Source: Cantharellus purpuraceus (lineage: Eukaryota; Basidiomycota; Agaricomycetes; Cantharellales; Hydnaceae). From it: a DNA stretch of 64,000 nt. Position 1 is the first letter of the stretch. Each line of letters starts with the position of its first letter. The notes beneath the pieces were generated by a model. That model was not told where the DNA came from, searched no databases, and was given only the letters and a program-made list of their open reading frames with translations. The stretch spans positions 744,001 through 808,000 of the forward strand of contig JALBUN010000048.1 in assembly GCA_025174535.1 (NCBI GenBank), written 5' to 3'. A program made the position numbers and the translations under genes. Positions 35,566-48,253 of this stretch are shown piece by piece.

Positions 35566-37715
35566 ATGGCATCTTCCGTCTTTTACAAATTCAAATCGCA
35601 GAGAGAAGAATCCCGCGTGTCCTTTGACGGCACTGGAATCTCAGTTTTCGACCTCAAGAAGGAGATTATCCTCGCCAACAACCTCAAATCTCCTGACTTT
35701 GACCTTCATATTTATGACGCCAACACTGAGCAAGGTTTGTAACTATCGATCTGTCAGATCCAGATGCAATGTTAACGACTGGGCAGAATATGCAAACGAC
35801 TCGCACATTATTCCACGGTCATCTTCTGTGATTGCCAAACGTTTACCGGCTGCACGTCCGGGGAAGGGTAAGGCAGCAATGTACTTATCTGGCACCATTA
35901 CGCCCGCTTCTTCCCATAGTGGCGAACAATCCCAAACAGGAAAACACAGTAGCACATCCACTTGGAACAGACATATGGGATCTATGTCCAAGCGGTTTGA
36001 CAGAAATGAGTCCACCAAAGATGAACAATTCATTTCGAAAGCTCAAGCGATGGTGCGTCATTTCCTGTGCACAGATATATCAACAGAAATTCCCTCACAC
36101 TAAGAAGGTTCCGCAAGCTGCTGCCGGTCATGAAGATGAGGCTGCTGCACTCAAGGCCATGTTCCAGGCTACTGAGGATCATTGGAAGGAGACAAATGCG
36201 AAGATGTCAACGTTGGTCTCGCGCTATAGCGTTTTCCTTTTGTGTATACAAATGGTCTCTCATGAACTTTTTTCTTTTGCTTTCCGTGGTCAATTTCGTA
36301 TCACATCTGTAGTTTTCGTAAAGTTGAAGCACCACGCTTTCCTGGCTCCTTGCGAAACAAGCCGCAGCATCAGCATTCGTATCATCCCTATCAACAGCAC
36401 CAAAAACCATCTGACCGACCATTACCTGCCAGCTATGTGTGCTACCGCTGTGGTCAGAAAGGTGAATTAGAGTTAGTCCTCTAACAAGAGTTTTGCTGAT
36501 ATATGTCTTGATGCGTTCAGGCCATTGGATTCAGGATTGTCCGACAAACAATGATCGCGAATGGGATAACAAGCCGCGTATCAAGCGCACTACCGGCATC
36601 CCGCGCAGTTTCCTGAAAACTGTTGACCAGCCTCTCGACGGTAGTCTCACACAAGGAGTCATGGTAACACCTGAGGGAGGCTATGTTATTGCTCAACCAG
36701 ACACGTTAGTCATCACTCTCATCGTTTAGGCAAGAACTCAATTTGGTTGTATGCAGAGCTTCCTGGCAGAAGCAACGCAATCGTCCAAAGATGCTGACTG
36801 CTGAGGACATACGTGAGAGACAACCACCATCGGACCCGTCTATTAGCTGCTCTTTGTGTCAAAAGTTGTTTCGTGAGGCGGTGAAGACACCTTGTTGCAG
36901 CAAGGTATTTTGCGAAGATTGCGTGCAAACGTTTCTCCTCGAACGTGACTTCCTTTGCCCTGGTTGTGGTTCGAAAATTGCCTCATTGGATAAGCTTGTC
37001 ATGGATAAGCCTACGAGGACGCGAGTGAATGATTACATTGATAAAGAGATTAGAGAGCATCAGAAGAATGAGGAGAGGCTTGAGAATGCAACGTCGCGGA
37101 CAAGCACACCACCAGCTCAGGTAGGCATGGCTGTCTCCCTAATCGAATTTCAGTCTCACGGTCCTTCAGAATCCACCTATTTCTTTGACTGTACCTGCAG
37201 AGTCGTCCGGTCCTCAAGATCAAGAGTATTCAGATCAACAACCGGGTAATGAGGTTCCTTCGGGTGAAACACCTCAATTTCCCGATATTCCTCAACTGCA
37301 GGCCCAAATTGCCCAACTTTCTGTCATGCTTCAGAATCCTACATTGCCTTCACATGTGCAACAGACAACGCAGGCGCAGCTTCAACAGCTTCAAGCGCAA
37401 GTGCAACAAGCGCAAATGGTTATGGCTGTTGCTGCATCGATGACGAATCCGAACCCTGGAATTATGGGAATGCTCCCATATCAAGATGATACATACACTG
37501 GAGGGTTCAATTCAGGTGTACAACCAAATTACAAGCGAGGCGAGTACCGCCCGACATGGACTAACCCTTTTCCGAATCAGCAGCCTGCTGGCGTCGAGTC
37601 AGCTTATCAGCGATTACCAGTGAACAACCGTCGTAGAAATGTACATCGCGAGCGACCATCAGATTTCTATGAGGTGGCGGGTGGTGAGAGGAATATCCCC
37701 AGTTACTGGGAGTGA
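35566..37715 (+). CDS. MPE1: MPE1, cleavage and polyadenylation factor subunit (RBBP6 family)
   Basis: Seven exons (35566-35734, 35787-36052, 36105-36211, 36313-36461, 36521-36704, 36757-37120, 37170-37715) give 1785 nt, 594 residues. A DWNN ubiquitin-like domain opens the protein (SSVFYKFKSQREESRVSFDG ... VFDLKKEII), followed by the linker LPAARPGKGKA. A CCHC zinc knuckle follows (CYRCGQKGHWIQDCP), then the conserved RTTGIPRSFL and a RING/U-box (CSLCQKLFREAVKTPCC ... CEDC ... CPGC). Mpe1 is a subunit of CPF that controls pre-mRNA cleavage and polyadenylation. The C-terminal quarter is rich in Gln and Pro. The donor of the 101-nt intron 3 is ambiguous: a donor at 36244 also keeps frame and would add 11 residues. 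Confidence 0.95.
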
Positions 37716-37865
37716 GGTGTGAGAACATTTCAATTGGCATATGCATTAGACACATTCATTCATTATGACATTATTCGTGGCATTATTTGGATCTGCTCTT
37801 GTATTAATAATCCATTGACATATACAATACAATTGCATTTCTGCTCTGTGTAATAACAATACAGT

Positions 37866-40439
37866 TTACCCTTCTACCGGACCTGGCGCTTCTGTGGAAG
37901 TTGTAGAGGGTTGAGAAGCCATCCGCTTCAATAATGACTCCTGATAATTCTCCCAAGAGTGAATTATCTGAGAGTGAAATAAGTACGGTAAGTTGTAAGA
38001 TGGTGTAATAGTACAAACCTCCTTCTGCTTTATGATCATGCCATCCAAGAAAGCCATCAAAGCATTTTTGAAATCTTCCACTCGTTCCTGCTCGAACCTA
38101 GCAAGCTCCAACTTGATCATCTTCGACGCATTGTCAAATTCTTGTTTCGCTTCTATTGCTCGACGTTCGGCCTATCAAGAATGTTTTGCAGGGTAAGACA
38201 AGCGATCATGATGGGATGTGAAAAAAGGTGTTCCTGACCTCCGCGATTTCTGCGAGAGAGTGGCTAAGCCTATCGGACGGAATGCGTCCTTGTCGTCGCG
38301 CTTTTTCGTGAGCCTGCTGTACTTTCCGCACATCCCCGTCTGCATGCTGCCAAGAAATATATAGCCGCACTCTTGATGCAAAGGCAAGCTATGACATCAA
38401 TTAGCCAGTGTTCCCTCCTAAAGCGCAAAAAAACATGCATACCCGCACAGAATTCACAAGCCGTGCATACTCGTCGACTGTGACAAAGACGATCAGCTGC
38501 GCAGTGTGGTTGTGCTGCATGGTCTGCCCTACCAGTACTCATGATTGTTGAGACGTCTTCCCTTGCTTGAAGATCTTGAAACTCCTTCGCCTTCCGTTGT
38601 ACGTCGGCTAACACGCATAATACATTGGAGAGTTGCTTGCTCATATCACAGGAAGCTAATGCCGCAATATTCTCCGAAAATTCAGCCATGGACAGTGCCA
38701 CCTCTGGGAATGACGCTTATATAACATAGAGTCAGCAGCGAGGGCTCACATACCATTGCGCTGCTTAGAGACCGCGTCGATGGCTTTGACAAGTCCACGC
38801 AACTGCGACTCTAGACTATCAAGGTAGACCTTCTTGTTATCAAACCACTATATCCGATAGGTCCATCAAATCCTGCGTGAAGGCAAAGGCTATGATGTTG
38901 ATACCTCATCAATCTCGTAAAACCGTGGGCCAACGAGACTACTGCCAATGGAAGCCATCAGGCCGCCCCGTTCATGTGCGATCTCGGCCTTCCGGTGCTT
39001 TATCTACAACCGACATTGAAAAGCGTGCACACATCATTCTAGAGTTGTAGCTCACATCTAAAACAAAGCTGTCGCTTTCCAAAAACAACTTTAAATCCTG
39101 ATCGTCTCGCAGTGAAGGGTGGTTCGCAATCTTCTGAATGCATTTATTGAGTGCTGCGCGTCGATTTTCTACGAATGTGTCCTGAAATCGACCATATTGT
39201 TGTTTCTCTGGGACTGGGGGAACAATAACGCCAGGATTATTGATCGAAAGTGTTTCGTACAACCAAAGGAAGTCTGAATAGCGTCGCAACACTGAAAAAG
39301 AGGATGTACGATAAAGTGGCGAAGTTGTCTAGGTCGAAGAGTATTAGCGGCGGATTTATAAGTAGTAGAATATGATCTAACTCTTGTGTGTACTGTATAC
39401 GTGATGAACGCTCGGACAGGGTCTCTCACTTTCTGTGGATCGCCCACAGTAATGACGAACATGGGCTGTATCTCGGACTTGCGCCCGGTATCTACAGGGG
39501 CAACCTGAGCCACAGACTGCGGCTTTTGCTGCTAATGTACAAACCAGAGTTTCAGTGGAAAAGATGTAATAGGAGATGGAACCATACCGCTATTGGTAGA
39601 TCGTCGTCATCGTCGTCATCGTCTCTTCGCCGAACTCCATTAACAAACTCTTCCTGATGTCCATGCTCACCCCATCCTCCTGAGCCACCCGCATCATCGT
39701 GGTGTGACACCCGTGTCTGGATATTATTTGTGCCTTGCCAACCGGGCATCTCGCCACCCAAGGCAAGCGTCGCAAATGAGTTTTGTCCACCCGTTGCGCC
39801 ACCCTCAAGGGGAGAAATGACTGATGGGCGCGTTGGCGTCGGGGTAGACTGAGCACTTTGCTGAAGAAGCTGTGTCGAGACTGGAGTTGAAGATTCAAGT
39901 TCAGACGATGGAGGCAGAGGTGTTGTGGGTTGTTTGGGAGAAGGATGGTTAGGCTGGGGAGACGTTGGCATCTTAGGAGATTCAGCGGATGGCGTAGGTG
40001 GGGGCGGAGAAGCCTCACGAACAGAAGGCGGAGGCAATGGGTGAGGTACAGGTTCAGATCTAGACACAGAGGTTGTGGCATGACTTCCAGCTGCTAAAGG
40101 TATTTGAGATGTTACGGGTGACGAATGTGAAGCAGAGCTGCCTATGAGTTGCAATCGGGGAGGTCGATCCTCCACTTCATCCTCCTCATTTGCAGCCTTG
40201 GCATCCAAAGGGTCGACTGGTTCGGATATTCTTTCTTCTGCCGAGTATATATCTGGAGGTGGATTTTGAGATTCATGGGGGTGGTCAACTCTAGTAGCCT
40301 GTTCTTCATCTTGTCCAGACTGCGGAGAGAAGGTTAACCACGGATCCGGTGAGCGAGGACGAGCAAAGGGGTCCTCAAATGGATTCTCAAGAATTGGGTT
40401 AGAGCGAGAAGTGGCTAACAAATCGTCAAACCCATCCAT
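37866..40439 (-). CDS. VPS5: VPS5, retromer sorting nexin (PX-BAR)
   Basis: Ten exons (40439-39588, 39531-39382, 39328-39056, 39003-38905, 38847-38754, 38703-38533, 38477-38443, 38388-38239, 38171-38019, 37967-37866) give 2079 nt, 692 residues (yeast Vps5 675). The first 280 residues are Pro/Ser-rich and end in an eight-Asp run. A PX domain follows (FVITVGDPQKV ... LRRYSDFLWL ... PPVPEKQ ... RRAALNKCIQKIANHP), with the phosphoinositide-binding RRYSDF and PPxPxK motifs present. A C-terminal BAR domain of long amphipathic helices follows (WFDNKKVYLDSLESQL ... FKNALMAFLDGMI). Vps5 with Vps17 forms the membrane-bending part of retromer for endosome-to-Golgi recycling. Convergent with MPE1 (150 bp between stops). 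Confidence 0.95.
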
Positions 40440-40865
40440 TTCTTATGGATTGAAGTACGGGGTGGGCAAAGGAAATGACAACGACCAGGCGCTCAAGTGT
40501 ATCACGTGATGTCATTCTATTCCTTACGCTAAAATGAATACCGTCTCGCCACATGGCAATTCTGTCTCCGCAATGGAATTTCCCATATATATGCTATCTT
40601 TCGAATGGTGGTGGTTTTGTAAACTTGGTGCAGTAGAGAAGTCACAGCAAAAGTCGCATGCGCGAGACAGATTCAGTTGAGCGGAGACAGAATCGGGATC
40701 TCAGAGCATTATTATGGTGTGCATTTCTTATTGGATGGCGTTCGTTCTACATGGTTCACGGGCTTTCGAGAAACCTTTGAATGGTACAAATTATTGAATT
40801 TCGCATTTCTAAGTGCACCGGATATCACCAGGACCGGCCGTCCCGTTACGACCTGCCTCAAACAT
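40440..40865. other. Spacer between the RING gene and VPS5
   Basis: The two genes run in the same (minus) direction, so these 426 bp should contain the RING gene's terminator and the VPS5 promoter. Beyond a CACGTGAT-like E-box near 40502-40509 I see nothing distinctive. Confidence 0.4.
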
Positions 40866-41664
40866 TTATCGTTCCATAATTTCTTTAACTGAAGGTAACC
40901 TATGTGAATTAATACGGCGGCGCTTTGGTAGAGGAAGATTATCAACTTCTGGAGATGATTTGCTAGTGGAGGAACTGCTCTGCCTTTTCTTCACACGTGA
41001 GAGGCTTGTCAAGTGCGAAGGGATATTCGAATTCATGTCCTTGTCGAGAGTGGGACGAGGAGCATTATCAGGCCTCAATTCATGTATAGCCATCCTTAAA
41101 GTAGTATGTCAGTGACTTTTGGATTAGATATTCTAGATTATATGGACGCACCATCGTGTCTCTTTGTCGACCAGCTCCGCAACTGATTGGTTGGCCTGTC
41201 TCAATTCCTTCTGTAATGCGGTACATCTTGTCCTGACTTCTTTCTCGTTTTCCGCGTGACGAACGGAGGCTTGCATATAAGACTCGCATCTACCCATCAA
41301 TAGATCCTTCTCCGTTTCGAGGGATTTCACGCGAGCCTCAAGCTGTGCCACTTGTTCCTGGAGCGCGAGCTCCACTGAGTTATCCAGATAAATTCTCCGC
41401 ACGCTCGAGTCGATGAATTGACGGTATTTTTCAGGCACGAAAATGGCATTAGGAGATACTATGGCACATTGTATCGCTTGACATTCGCGTGTGAGCCACT
41501 CAATGCTTACCCAGACTAAGACTTTTGCGACATGTTGGGCAAGGCGCCTTTGTTGCGTCCCGACTTTTCTGACACGATGATATGAGACACTCCGTACAGA
41601 ATATATGGCCGCATGGCGTGGCGACAGGTTTTTGGAGGACATCCAAGCAGATGCTGCAAAACAT
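40866..41664 (-). CDS. RING-finger coiled-coil protein, putative E3 ubiquitin ligase
   Basis: Three exons (41664-41511, 41458-41152, 41094-40866) give 690 nt, 229 residues. The N-terminus is a complete C3HC4 RING (CSICLDVLQKPVATPCGHIFC ending in CPTCRKSL), which normally binds an E2 enzyme. A coiled coil of about 80 residues follows (around LALQEQVAQLEARVKSLETE), then a Ser-rich tail with a basic nuclear-type signal (LPKRRRINSH). No family name can be given; its size and layout resemble small fungal RING proteins of unknown substrate. It shares a 211-bp divergent spacer with CRD1. The start is the first ATG compatible with the RING and could lie in an upstream exon. Confidence 0.85.
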
Positions 41665-41875
41665 AAGATGTTCTGCGAGCAAGGTTTCTAGAATATAGAC
41701 AGATAGCTAAGTAGATTTAACGCACAGACGGTGAGAAAGAAAATAGATGTAGTATGCACTAGATGTGTGAAGTTGGTGGACAGGTGTGGACGCGTCGACG
41801 TGACAAGGGATAAATAATATCACATCCACGTGGTGGCCTGTGGTGGCGCGCTGCCTTGGCGCTTTACGGTTTTCG

Positions 41876-42943
41876 ATGTCTGTCGTCTCTTGTCTAATGC
41901 GGCCAACATCCATTGGAACACCTTCTATCCTGCTGCATTTGCGATGGAAACCCACTACACGCAATTACAGCACGTCCTTGTCTCGCTGTTTAGCTTCATC
42001 ATCATTCCTTCATTCACCGACACCGCCACCTTCAAGAAGTAAACTTAGAGCCACGATTCGTGAAAACATATACACTTGGCCAAATATACTCACAGTATCG
42101 CGTATTCTTGCCTGTCCTGCGCTAGGGTGGTCAATAATCGACGGAAATTTCAAAATTGCAACATCTCTTCTGGTCTATGCCGGAATAACAGACTGGGTCT
42201 CTATGTTCCTAGTCTCTATATAGTCAGACAGTCAGGTGACATTGTATATTCGACAAGGTCGATGGCTATATTGCCAGACGATACAACATGCGTTCTGTCA
42301 TTGGCACAATTCTCGATCCTGCCGCCGACAAAACGTTGATGACAACGCTTACAGTGACATTGGCATGGAAGTCGATGCTACCCAGTGGGTACTAAAGTCA
42401 GACAAGCCTCGGTTCGCTTTGGTTCTGAATATGATTGCAGTACCTCTAGCAGTCATTATTATCGGGCGCGATGTCTTCCTCAGCCTCTCGGCCTTCTATT
42501 ATCGTTATTTATCTTTACCCTCTCCGGCAAGTTATAAATCTTGAAACCCAATTTGTGACACTTGACTCTATTTCAGAAAACATTCAAACGTTATTGGGAT
42601 TTTTCAATCCCTTCCGCTGAGGTTCGGCCGACCGAAATTAGCAAAGTATGATATGATTTACATGTTTTCTTGATCACCCCTCATTTTAGTCTCTTAAGGT
42701 TAACACTGCTCTTCAAATATTGCTCATGGGTTCTACGACGATAAGTCCACTACTTTCCTATGACATTTCTTCGCCTCTCGTATTGCTGCAGTAAGAGCGC
42801 CATTGTTTTTCGGTCCTCTGTTCACCATTTGTCACAGATGGCTCGTAGCGGGCACAACAATCTGGAGTGGCCTGAGTTACGTGTTTTCCAAAGACGCTGT
42901 GCGAATACTGAAGCGGCCTAGACCGGGTCGCCGATCACATTAA
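41876..42943 (+). CDS. CRD1: Cardiolipin synthase (CDP-alcohol phosphatidyltransferase)
   Basis: Six exons (41876-42196, 42258-42384, 42441-42526, 42577-42645, 42699-42790, 42838-42943) give 801 nt, 266 residues. A basic, hydroxylated N-terminus (from MRPTSIGTPSILLHLRW) is a likely mitochondrial presequence. The catalytic motif D-x2-D-G-x2-A-R-x8-G-x3-D-x3-D is complete and split by intron 1: DWVDGYIARR ... GTILDPAAD. The surrounding IYTWPNILTVSRI and several hydrophobic helices fit Crd1. The enzyme joins CDP-diacylglycerol and phosphatidylglycerol into cardiolipin in the inner membrane. Intron 3 appears to be a GC-AG intron (donor at 42527). The short length relative to yeast (283) and the exact start are the only uncertainties. 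Confidence 0.94.
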
Positions 42944-43085
42944 TCATTTCCAACATTGATTTCTCAGTAAAGACAATTGAATACATGAGATGCGCGACAT
43001 CGTGTCATCTATCGACAACAATAGGAGATACACTGACAATCAAAATCTAAGAAAGGAGAAAGGTTACGAAGCCATCGTTTCGCCC

Positions 43086-46000
43086 CTATGTATACCCCAG
43101 GGACCCACCAATCCGACGCCTTCGCACGTCTTGTAGAGCAGCTTGTACTGCTGTCTTTGACACGCTTTGCTCTCGCCAAACTTCACTGGCCCGTCTGAAA
43201 AGCCGTGAGCAGCTTGTGGATGAGTTGTTATGAAGACTAACCTTGTTCTGACAAGAAACAGTACAACAGCCGCAACGGTTCGCAATCTGCGTCGCTTCTG
43301 ACGAGGCTGATTCGTGGACAACGGAAATCCGATATGAGCAATTACAGCTTGTATCTGTTTCTCGCTAAGAAAGGGTCAGTATAGGAGTAGCAATCAAAGC
43401 AAGCTATAAACCTCTTCTCAAGAGTTGACAGAATGCCTAGCAAGTAATGCTTTTGGTAACTTAGATCTTCCCTAAACACCGATTCCCGTGTAAACTTGGC
43501 TTTCAAGTAGCGAATCTGTACCATAAGCCCCTTGCACTCGTTCTTATGCTGTGTACGGAGCTCATCGACGTCCTGCTCACCTCTGTGCCAGCCTTAGATA
43601 CCCGTACTAAAAGGGTAAAAAAAAGGCCACTTACGACTGGCAGACATGGGTCTCCCACTCTGCCGTAACCCTCTTGGTCTTCTCTCGCTGTGCTTCCAGT
43701 TGTTCAGTGGCTAATCGTAATTGGGCAGACAGCTGCTTTTGAGCCCTGTCCGCTTTACCCAATTCATCGCGGTGTCTGGTCTCGGATCTATCGCGTTCAA
43801 TTTTCAGGTCTTTCAGGTCCCTTCCCAGGATCTCCGCATCACTGATGACACGCCTCAGATCCGATTCCAGAGAGGTAACACTGCGAACGATCCCACTTTG
43901 ACCCGCTCGCGCTTGGTTCTTTTCAGATTCGGTCCGTTCCAGCTCGCGAGCCTGTTCGGAGACTTCTCGACGTAGATCCTCTATCTCGTTCACTCGCAGA
44001 TCGAGTTGGTGACGACGTTCATCATGGGATGATTGAGAGGCAGAGAGCTCCTTTCGAAGGCGATTGACCTGGGCTGATGCCTCAACATAACGACGTTGTA
44101 GAGTGTCGTGGTCAGCAGTTAATGACTCCCTTTCACTGCGGAGGTTTTCGATAACCTCTTGATTCTCCGAGACCTTGGCCTCAAGTAAACGTGCCCTCTG
44201 GTCGAGGATCGCTGTGACTAACAGGATGAAAGTTGGACAAATGTCATGAGAAACCGCTAGAGGGAAATAGAAAATCGGAGCGAACCTCGTAATTCAGCCT
44301 CCAACTCCCGGTTATCACGCTTCACTCTTTCGAGCTGTGTCCTGACATCGTCCATGTCCTATCGTCATAAAGACCAGTTGCATGGCAAGTGAATATCGGT
44401 TTATACTGGAGAGCTTACCGATTGAGCCCTTTGAAGTTTCCCCAATGTCTCCTCTTTTTCGCGGGACAGGCGATTTTGCTCCATCAACAGCGCTCGTATT
44501 CTTTGTCGTTCATCCTTCAAGCTGTCTTCAAGAGCGTTCACCACCAACTTTGCCTTGTCGAGTTCCTAAGAAAAGGCATGAGTTCAAATATTCACACGTT
44601 ACCCAGCTCACTCACTTTTTCAACATTGGTGCAAGCTCTGGCCTCGTGACTCGGCTCGTGGGCGTTGCCCAAAGCACGATTCGCTTCATCCCTAATTGCG
44701 CCTAGTTCGACATTTAGTCGATTCGCAGCATCTTGGAGGACCGCCTTCTCGCCGAGAAGTCGCTTTCGTTCAATGTCCCATTGCGACCGCAATGTGCTAA
44801 GCTCGGAATTCACTGTCTGGAGAGCTGATCTCAAAGCTTCTGTTGTCTTGGATGGCGGTGTTTTGGCGTCTGACAGCACAGAGCCTGACGATATTTCGGA
44901 ACTAACGTTAAGATCAATACCTTGACGTCGACATAGACATCAAATATAAGTGATACCTTTGTTCCTCACCATTGACGCCAAATAGCTTGCTCAAGTCCAC
45001 GCGTCCTCCGCACTTCAGACATTTGGCGCGACCCATTCGTCGCATTCGCCTTTCCTCCCTACGCACTAGACGCGCGACTTCTACTTCCAGGGTAACAGTT
45101 CGGGTCTGGGCATCCTCAAGCTTTTCTGTCAAGCCAACAATCCCCATACCGGCCTCTTCGAGCATATTGACCTTCTCATCGACGCTGTTGTTGGCCAAAT
45201 GGAGCTCCTGTTGTAAATGCTCGATCTGAGTTACGAGTGGGCTTGCCTTGGGCAACACTGAACTATCATGCAGCCAAGAGTGCTGTCACTTTTGCGTAAG
45301 ATTTCTGAACTTAGAGCTTGCGTAGATAACTCACATTTCTCAAAGGCGGTCCCGGAGTTTTTGGAGTTCTCCAAACCAGAACCTGACGGTGGGAGAGTGG
45401 AGAATTTGCACTCTGACTGACGTCCTTGCTTGCAGGTGTCAGCGCCATTGATGTCAATGCCCTAACACGATCCGTTAACTGATCCTTCTCCCTTTCTAGG
45501 ATCTCAATCCGCACGTCCTTAGCCTTGTCGATCGCCTTGCGAGTGGGTGACTCTGAAAGAAGATGATTGAGCCGGCCAATTTCTCTGTGTGCCTCATCAA
45601 GTTCGGCTTCTAGCTGTTCCGTGTCGACTTCGCGAATGGTTAGCTCACGGGTGAGCGCATCGTTCTTGTCCAGAGATGCGATACTTTTCGCCTGCGCTCG
45701 CAGCGTCTCCAACTCCCGTTCCAAGTGGGTGGCCTTGGTGCGTAAAGATGTTAGCTCTTCTTCATCGGCGATCATCTTTCTTTCACTCTCTTCCAACGCA
45801 TCTTCCATTTGCCGATTGACTTCTGTGGCACGTGCAACGTCGACAGCCTGCTTTTCGAACCTGATCCTAATGTCCTCGTTCTCAGTCACCAACTGAGAGA
45901 CCTGCTGTCGACTTGTTGAGAGCTCGTATTCAATATCCTCCAAATGTTCATTTGTTGCCTTCAGCTCATCTTGGAGCTCCAGTGCATGGGCCTCAGCAGA

Positions 46001-48253
46001 TTGTTGGGCCTCGAGCGATTGACGGAGTTCTGCATCCAACTCTACAAGCTGATCGTCCAAGGATGCTCGCAACTTTTCCGTCTGTTCTGCATCTCGAAGC
46101 CGACGTTCAAGCTGACTAGCCCACTCTGTCACTCGGCGAACCTCCTCCTTGTGTGCTGCTGCGTGCTGGTGAGCCAGCCTCAACTCAGCTCCAAGATCAG
46201 AAGAACTGGCAAGCGCGCCCTCTGCTTTTTCCGCTCTGCGTTTCGCGACGCCAAGGTCATCTTCCATGGCGAGACATCTCGCCTCAAGCTCTCGAGCTTT
46301 CTCCTCCGCGGCAGTTTTGCTATTGGCATCGTGTTCGGCGTCCTCCAGCCGCCTTTCAAGCTCTTTGATGACACCTTCAACACCATGTTCTACTTCAGCC
46401 ATGCGGTTCTTCCACCTTTCTTTATCCCCCTCCCGCTCTTCCCGTTCCGCGTCAAGCTGACGGATAGCTTCGTCCCTTTCCCTACGCAAAGAGCCCACCA
46501 TTGCATTCGTTTCCGTCTCCATCACACCTTTTTCGTGCTCATATTTCTCGAGCTCATCGCGCATTGCTGCTACTTCCTCCAATACAGCCTCTTCGATCCC
46601 TTTAAAGCCGTCCCTCTCCAGTTCTTCTGCCATCTTTCCCATTTCTACCTCTTCGCCGTGCATTCTGAGGCGAGACACGAGCATCTCGTTTTCTTCCTGT
46701 AGCCTGCGGTTAAGTCCATGCAAGTAGGTGTTCAGCTTTACCGCATTGAATCGTCCTACACCCTTCGCTCCCGTAGTGGGATCAAAGGAAGCATTCGCTC
46801 GTGGGTGAACCGTTAAATCATGCGAGGAAGCTGTGGATATAAACGATAGGCGATCATGTGGTGAGTGCGAAGAGCCTGAGCTAGGATTTGATCTGGCATC
46901 TAGATGGAGAGGCGAAGGAGTCCAAGCTTGCGCCAAGGGATGAGTTCGTGGACGTGGGGTTGGAGGTGCACGAGTATGAGGATGAGGTGTAGGGAAGGTC
47001 ATTCTCGGACGGGTTGTTGAATGAACAAGTGAGAGTAAAAACGAACGGCGACGGCTGTAGGGTGTCGCCAAGTCGTCAGCTGCGCCGGAGGGACCTGAGG
47101 TGGATGCTGGTGTTGCATCCACAACCGCATTATTTACACGGGGTTGGAGAGATGACACAGGAGTTATGTTTCTGGGCTGCGTGGGGGATGAGAATGCGTT
47201 TGGAAAGGGTGTACGCGCCTGGTCAGACTCAGAGGAAGACTGAATATGTTCTTCTGAAGAAAAAGTTGGCTGCAAGCCCCCTTCTTGAGACTGATCAATT
47301 GCATCCCCTTCTTCATGCTCGAGAATATGCTGACTCTCTTGCATGTCCTGTGAATCAGCATGCCCGGTTTGATTCACTTCTGAGGGAGCATGAGCATCGA
47401 ATACCTCAATTTCGAGTTGCCCATTCCTTGAAGGGGCATGGGAAGGAATACCTTTGGGAAGAGCCGAGTGAGTACTCCTAGGAGTAGAATTGGAGGATAT
47501 TGAAGTAGGGGAAGGGGTTGTGCGAGACAAAGACGGTGTGCGTGTGCGTGTCAGCAGAGGCTTCCTAATAGACACATTGCGACTCAGAGGTAAGGGGGAC
47601 GGCTAGGCAATGTCTTCAGTGACAATTTCTGACACATAGTAGATGCGTACCCTAGGCTCCGAACGCAAACTGACAGAATAGTCGTATACCTTAGTATTGG
47701 GTGTGCCCTGGTGCTCGTCTGAAACATAAGAACGCGGAGACATTGAGTTATTGTTTGAATGAATAGTAGCAGTAGCCCTGGTTTCTTTGGTCCCCAGACT
47801 TTGCACATGCGAGGTGTACCGTGTGTTCTCACCTTCTGGCTGTAAATATACATCTGGGATGGAAGCTGACGACGAGGAGTCGTTCCCATTTTGTGTGGGC
47901 AAGATAACGCTGACTTCGAAGCTGTCCTGTTGGCTTCTCCGAGCAGTGCTCAAGGAAGTACGCATCGAATTTGCAAACCGTGTCGCACTAGATGAGGTCG
48001 AAGGGGGACGCATAGTAGAGCGCGTCGTTTGTGAAGAAATGGGTGCAGGTGTGGATTGATACGGAACAGCATCATCGCCATCTTCTATCCGAAGATTCTT
48101 CGGGGATACGGAACGCGTTGAACTAGCTTGAAAGGATTGGACGCCTGAGTCCTCGAACTCAGGAAATGAAGGTAGCGACGGTAAGTCAGAGTCCTGAGCC
48201 TCAAGTTCTTCGATTCTCCGAAGAATGCGAGACGGTGTCTCCAGCATAGCCAT
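43086..48253 (-). CDS. PACT-domain coiled-coil spindle-pole protein (pericentrin/Pcp1-like)
   Basis: Ten exons (48253-47651, 47602-45331, 45257-44957, 44901-44616, 44565-44419, 44358-44286, 44217-43635, 43582-43412, 43364-43242, 43194-43086) give 4668 nt, 1555 residues. The first 500 residues are Ser/Pro/Thr-rich, opening with METPSRILRRIEELE-like sequence (after MA), and the next 900 are almost continuous coiled coil with one CLKCGG motif. The last 130 residues match a fungal PACT domain: LMVQIRYLKAKFTRESVFR, QKHYLLGILSTLEKSE, then RTRRASEVWREQSVSK. PACT domains bind calmodulin and anchor pericentrin, Spc110 and Pcp1 to centrosomes or spindle pole bodies. A role in gamma-tubulin recruitment is inferred. 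The border at 45331/45257 is the least certain. Confidence 0.88.

Noticed and set aside
45944..46702. 252-codon plus-strand frame inside the PACT gene
   Set aside because: Antisense to the coiled-coil exon; a stop-poor shadow without recognisable domains.
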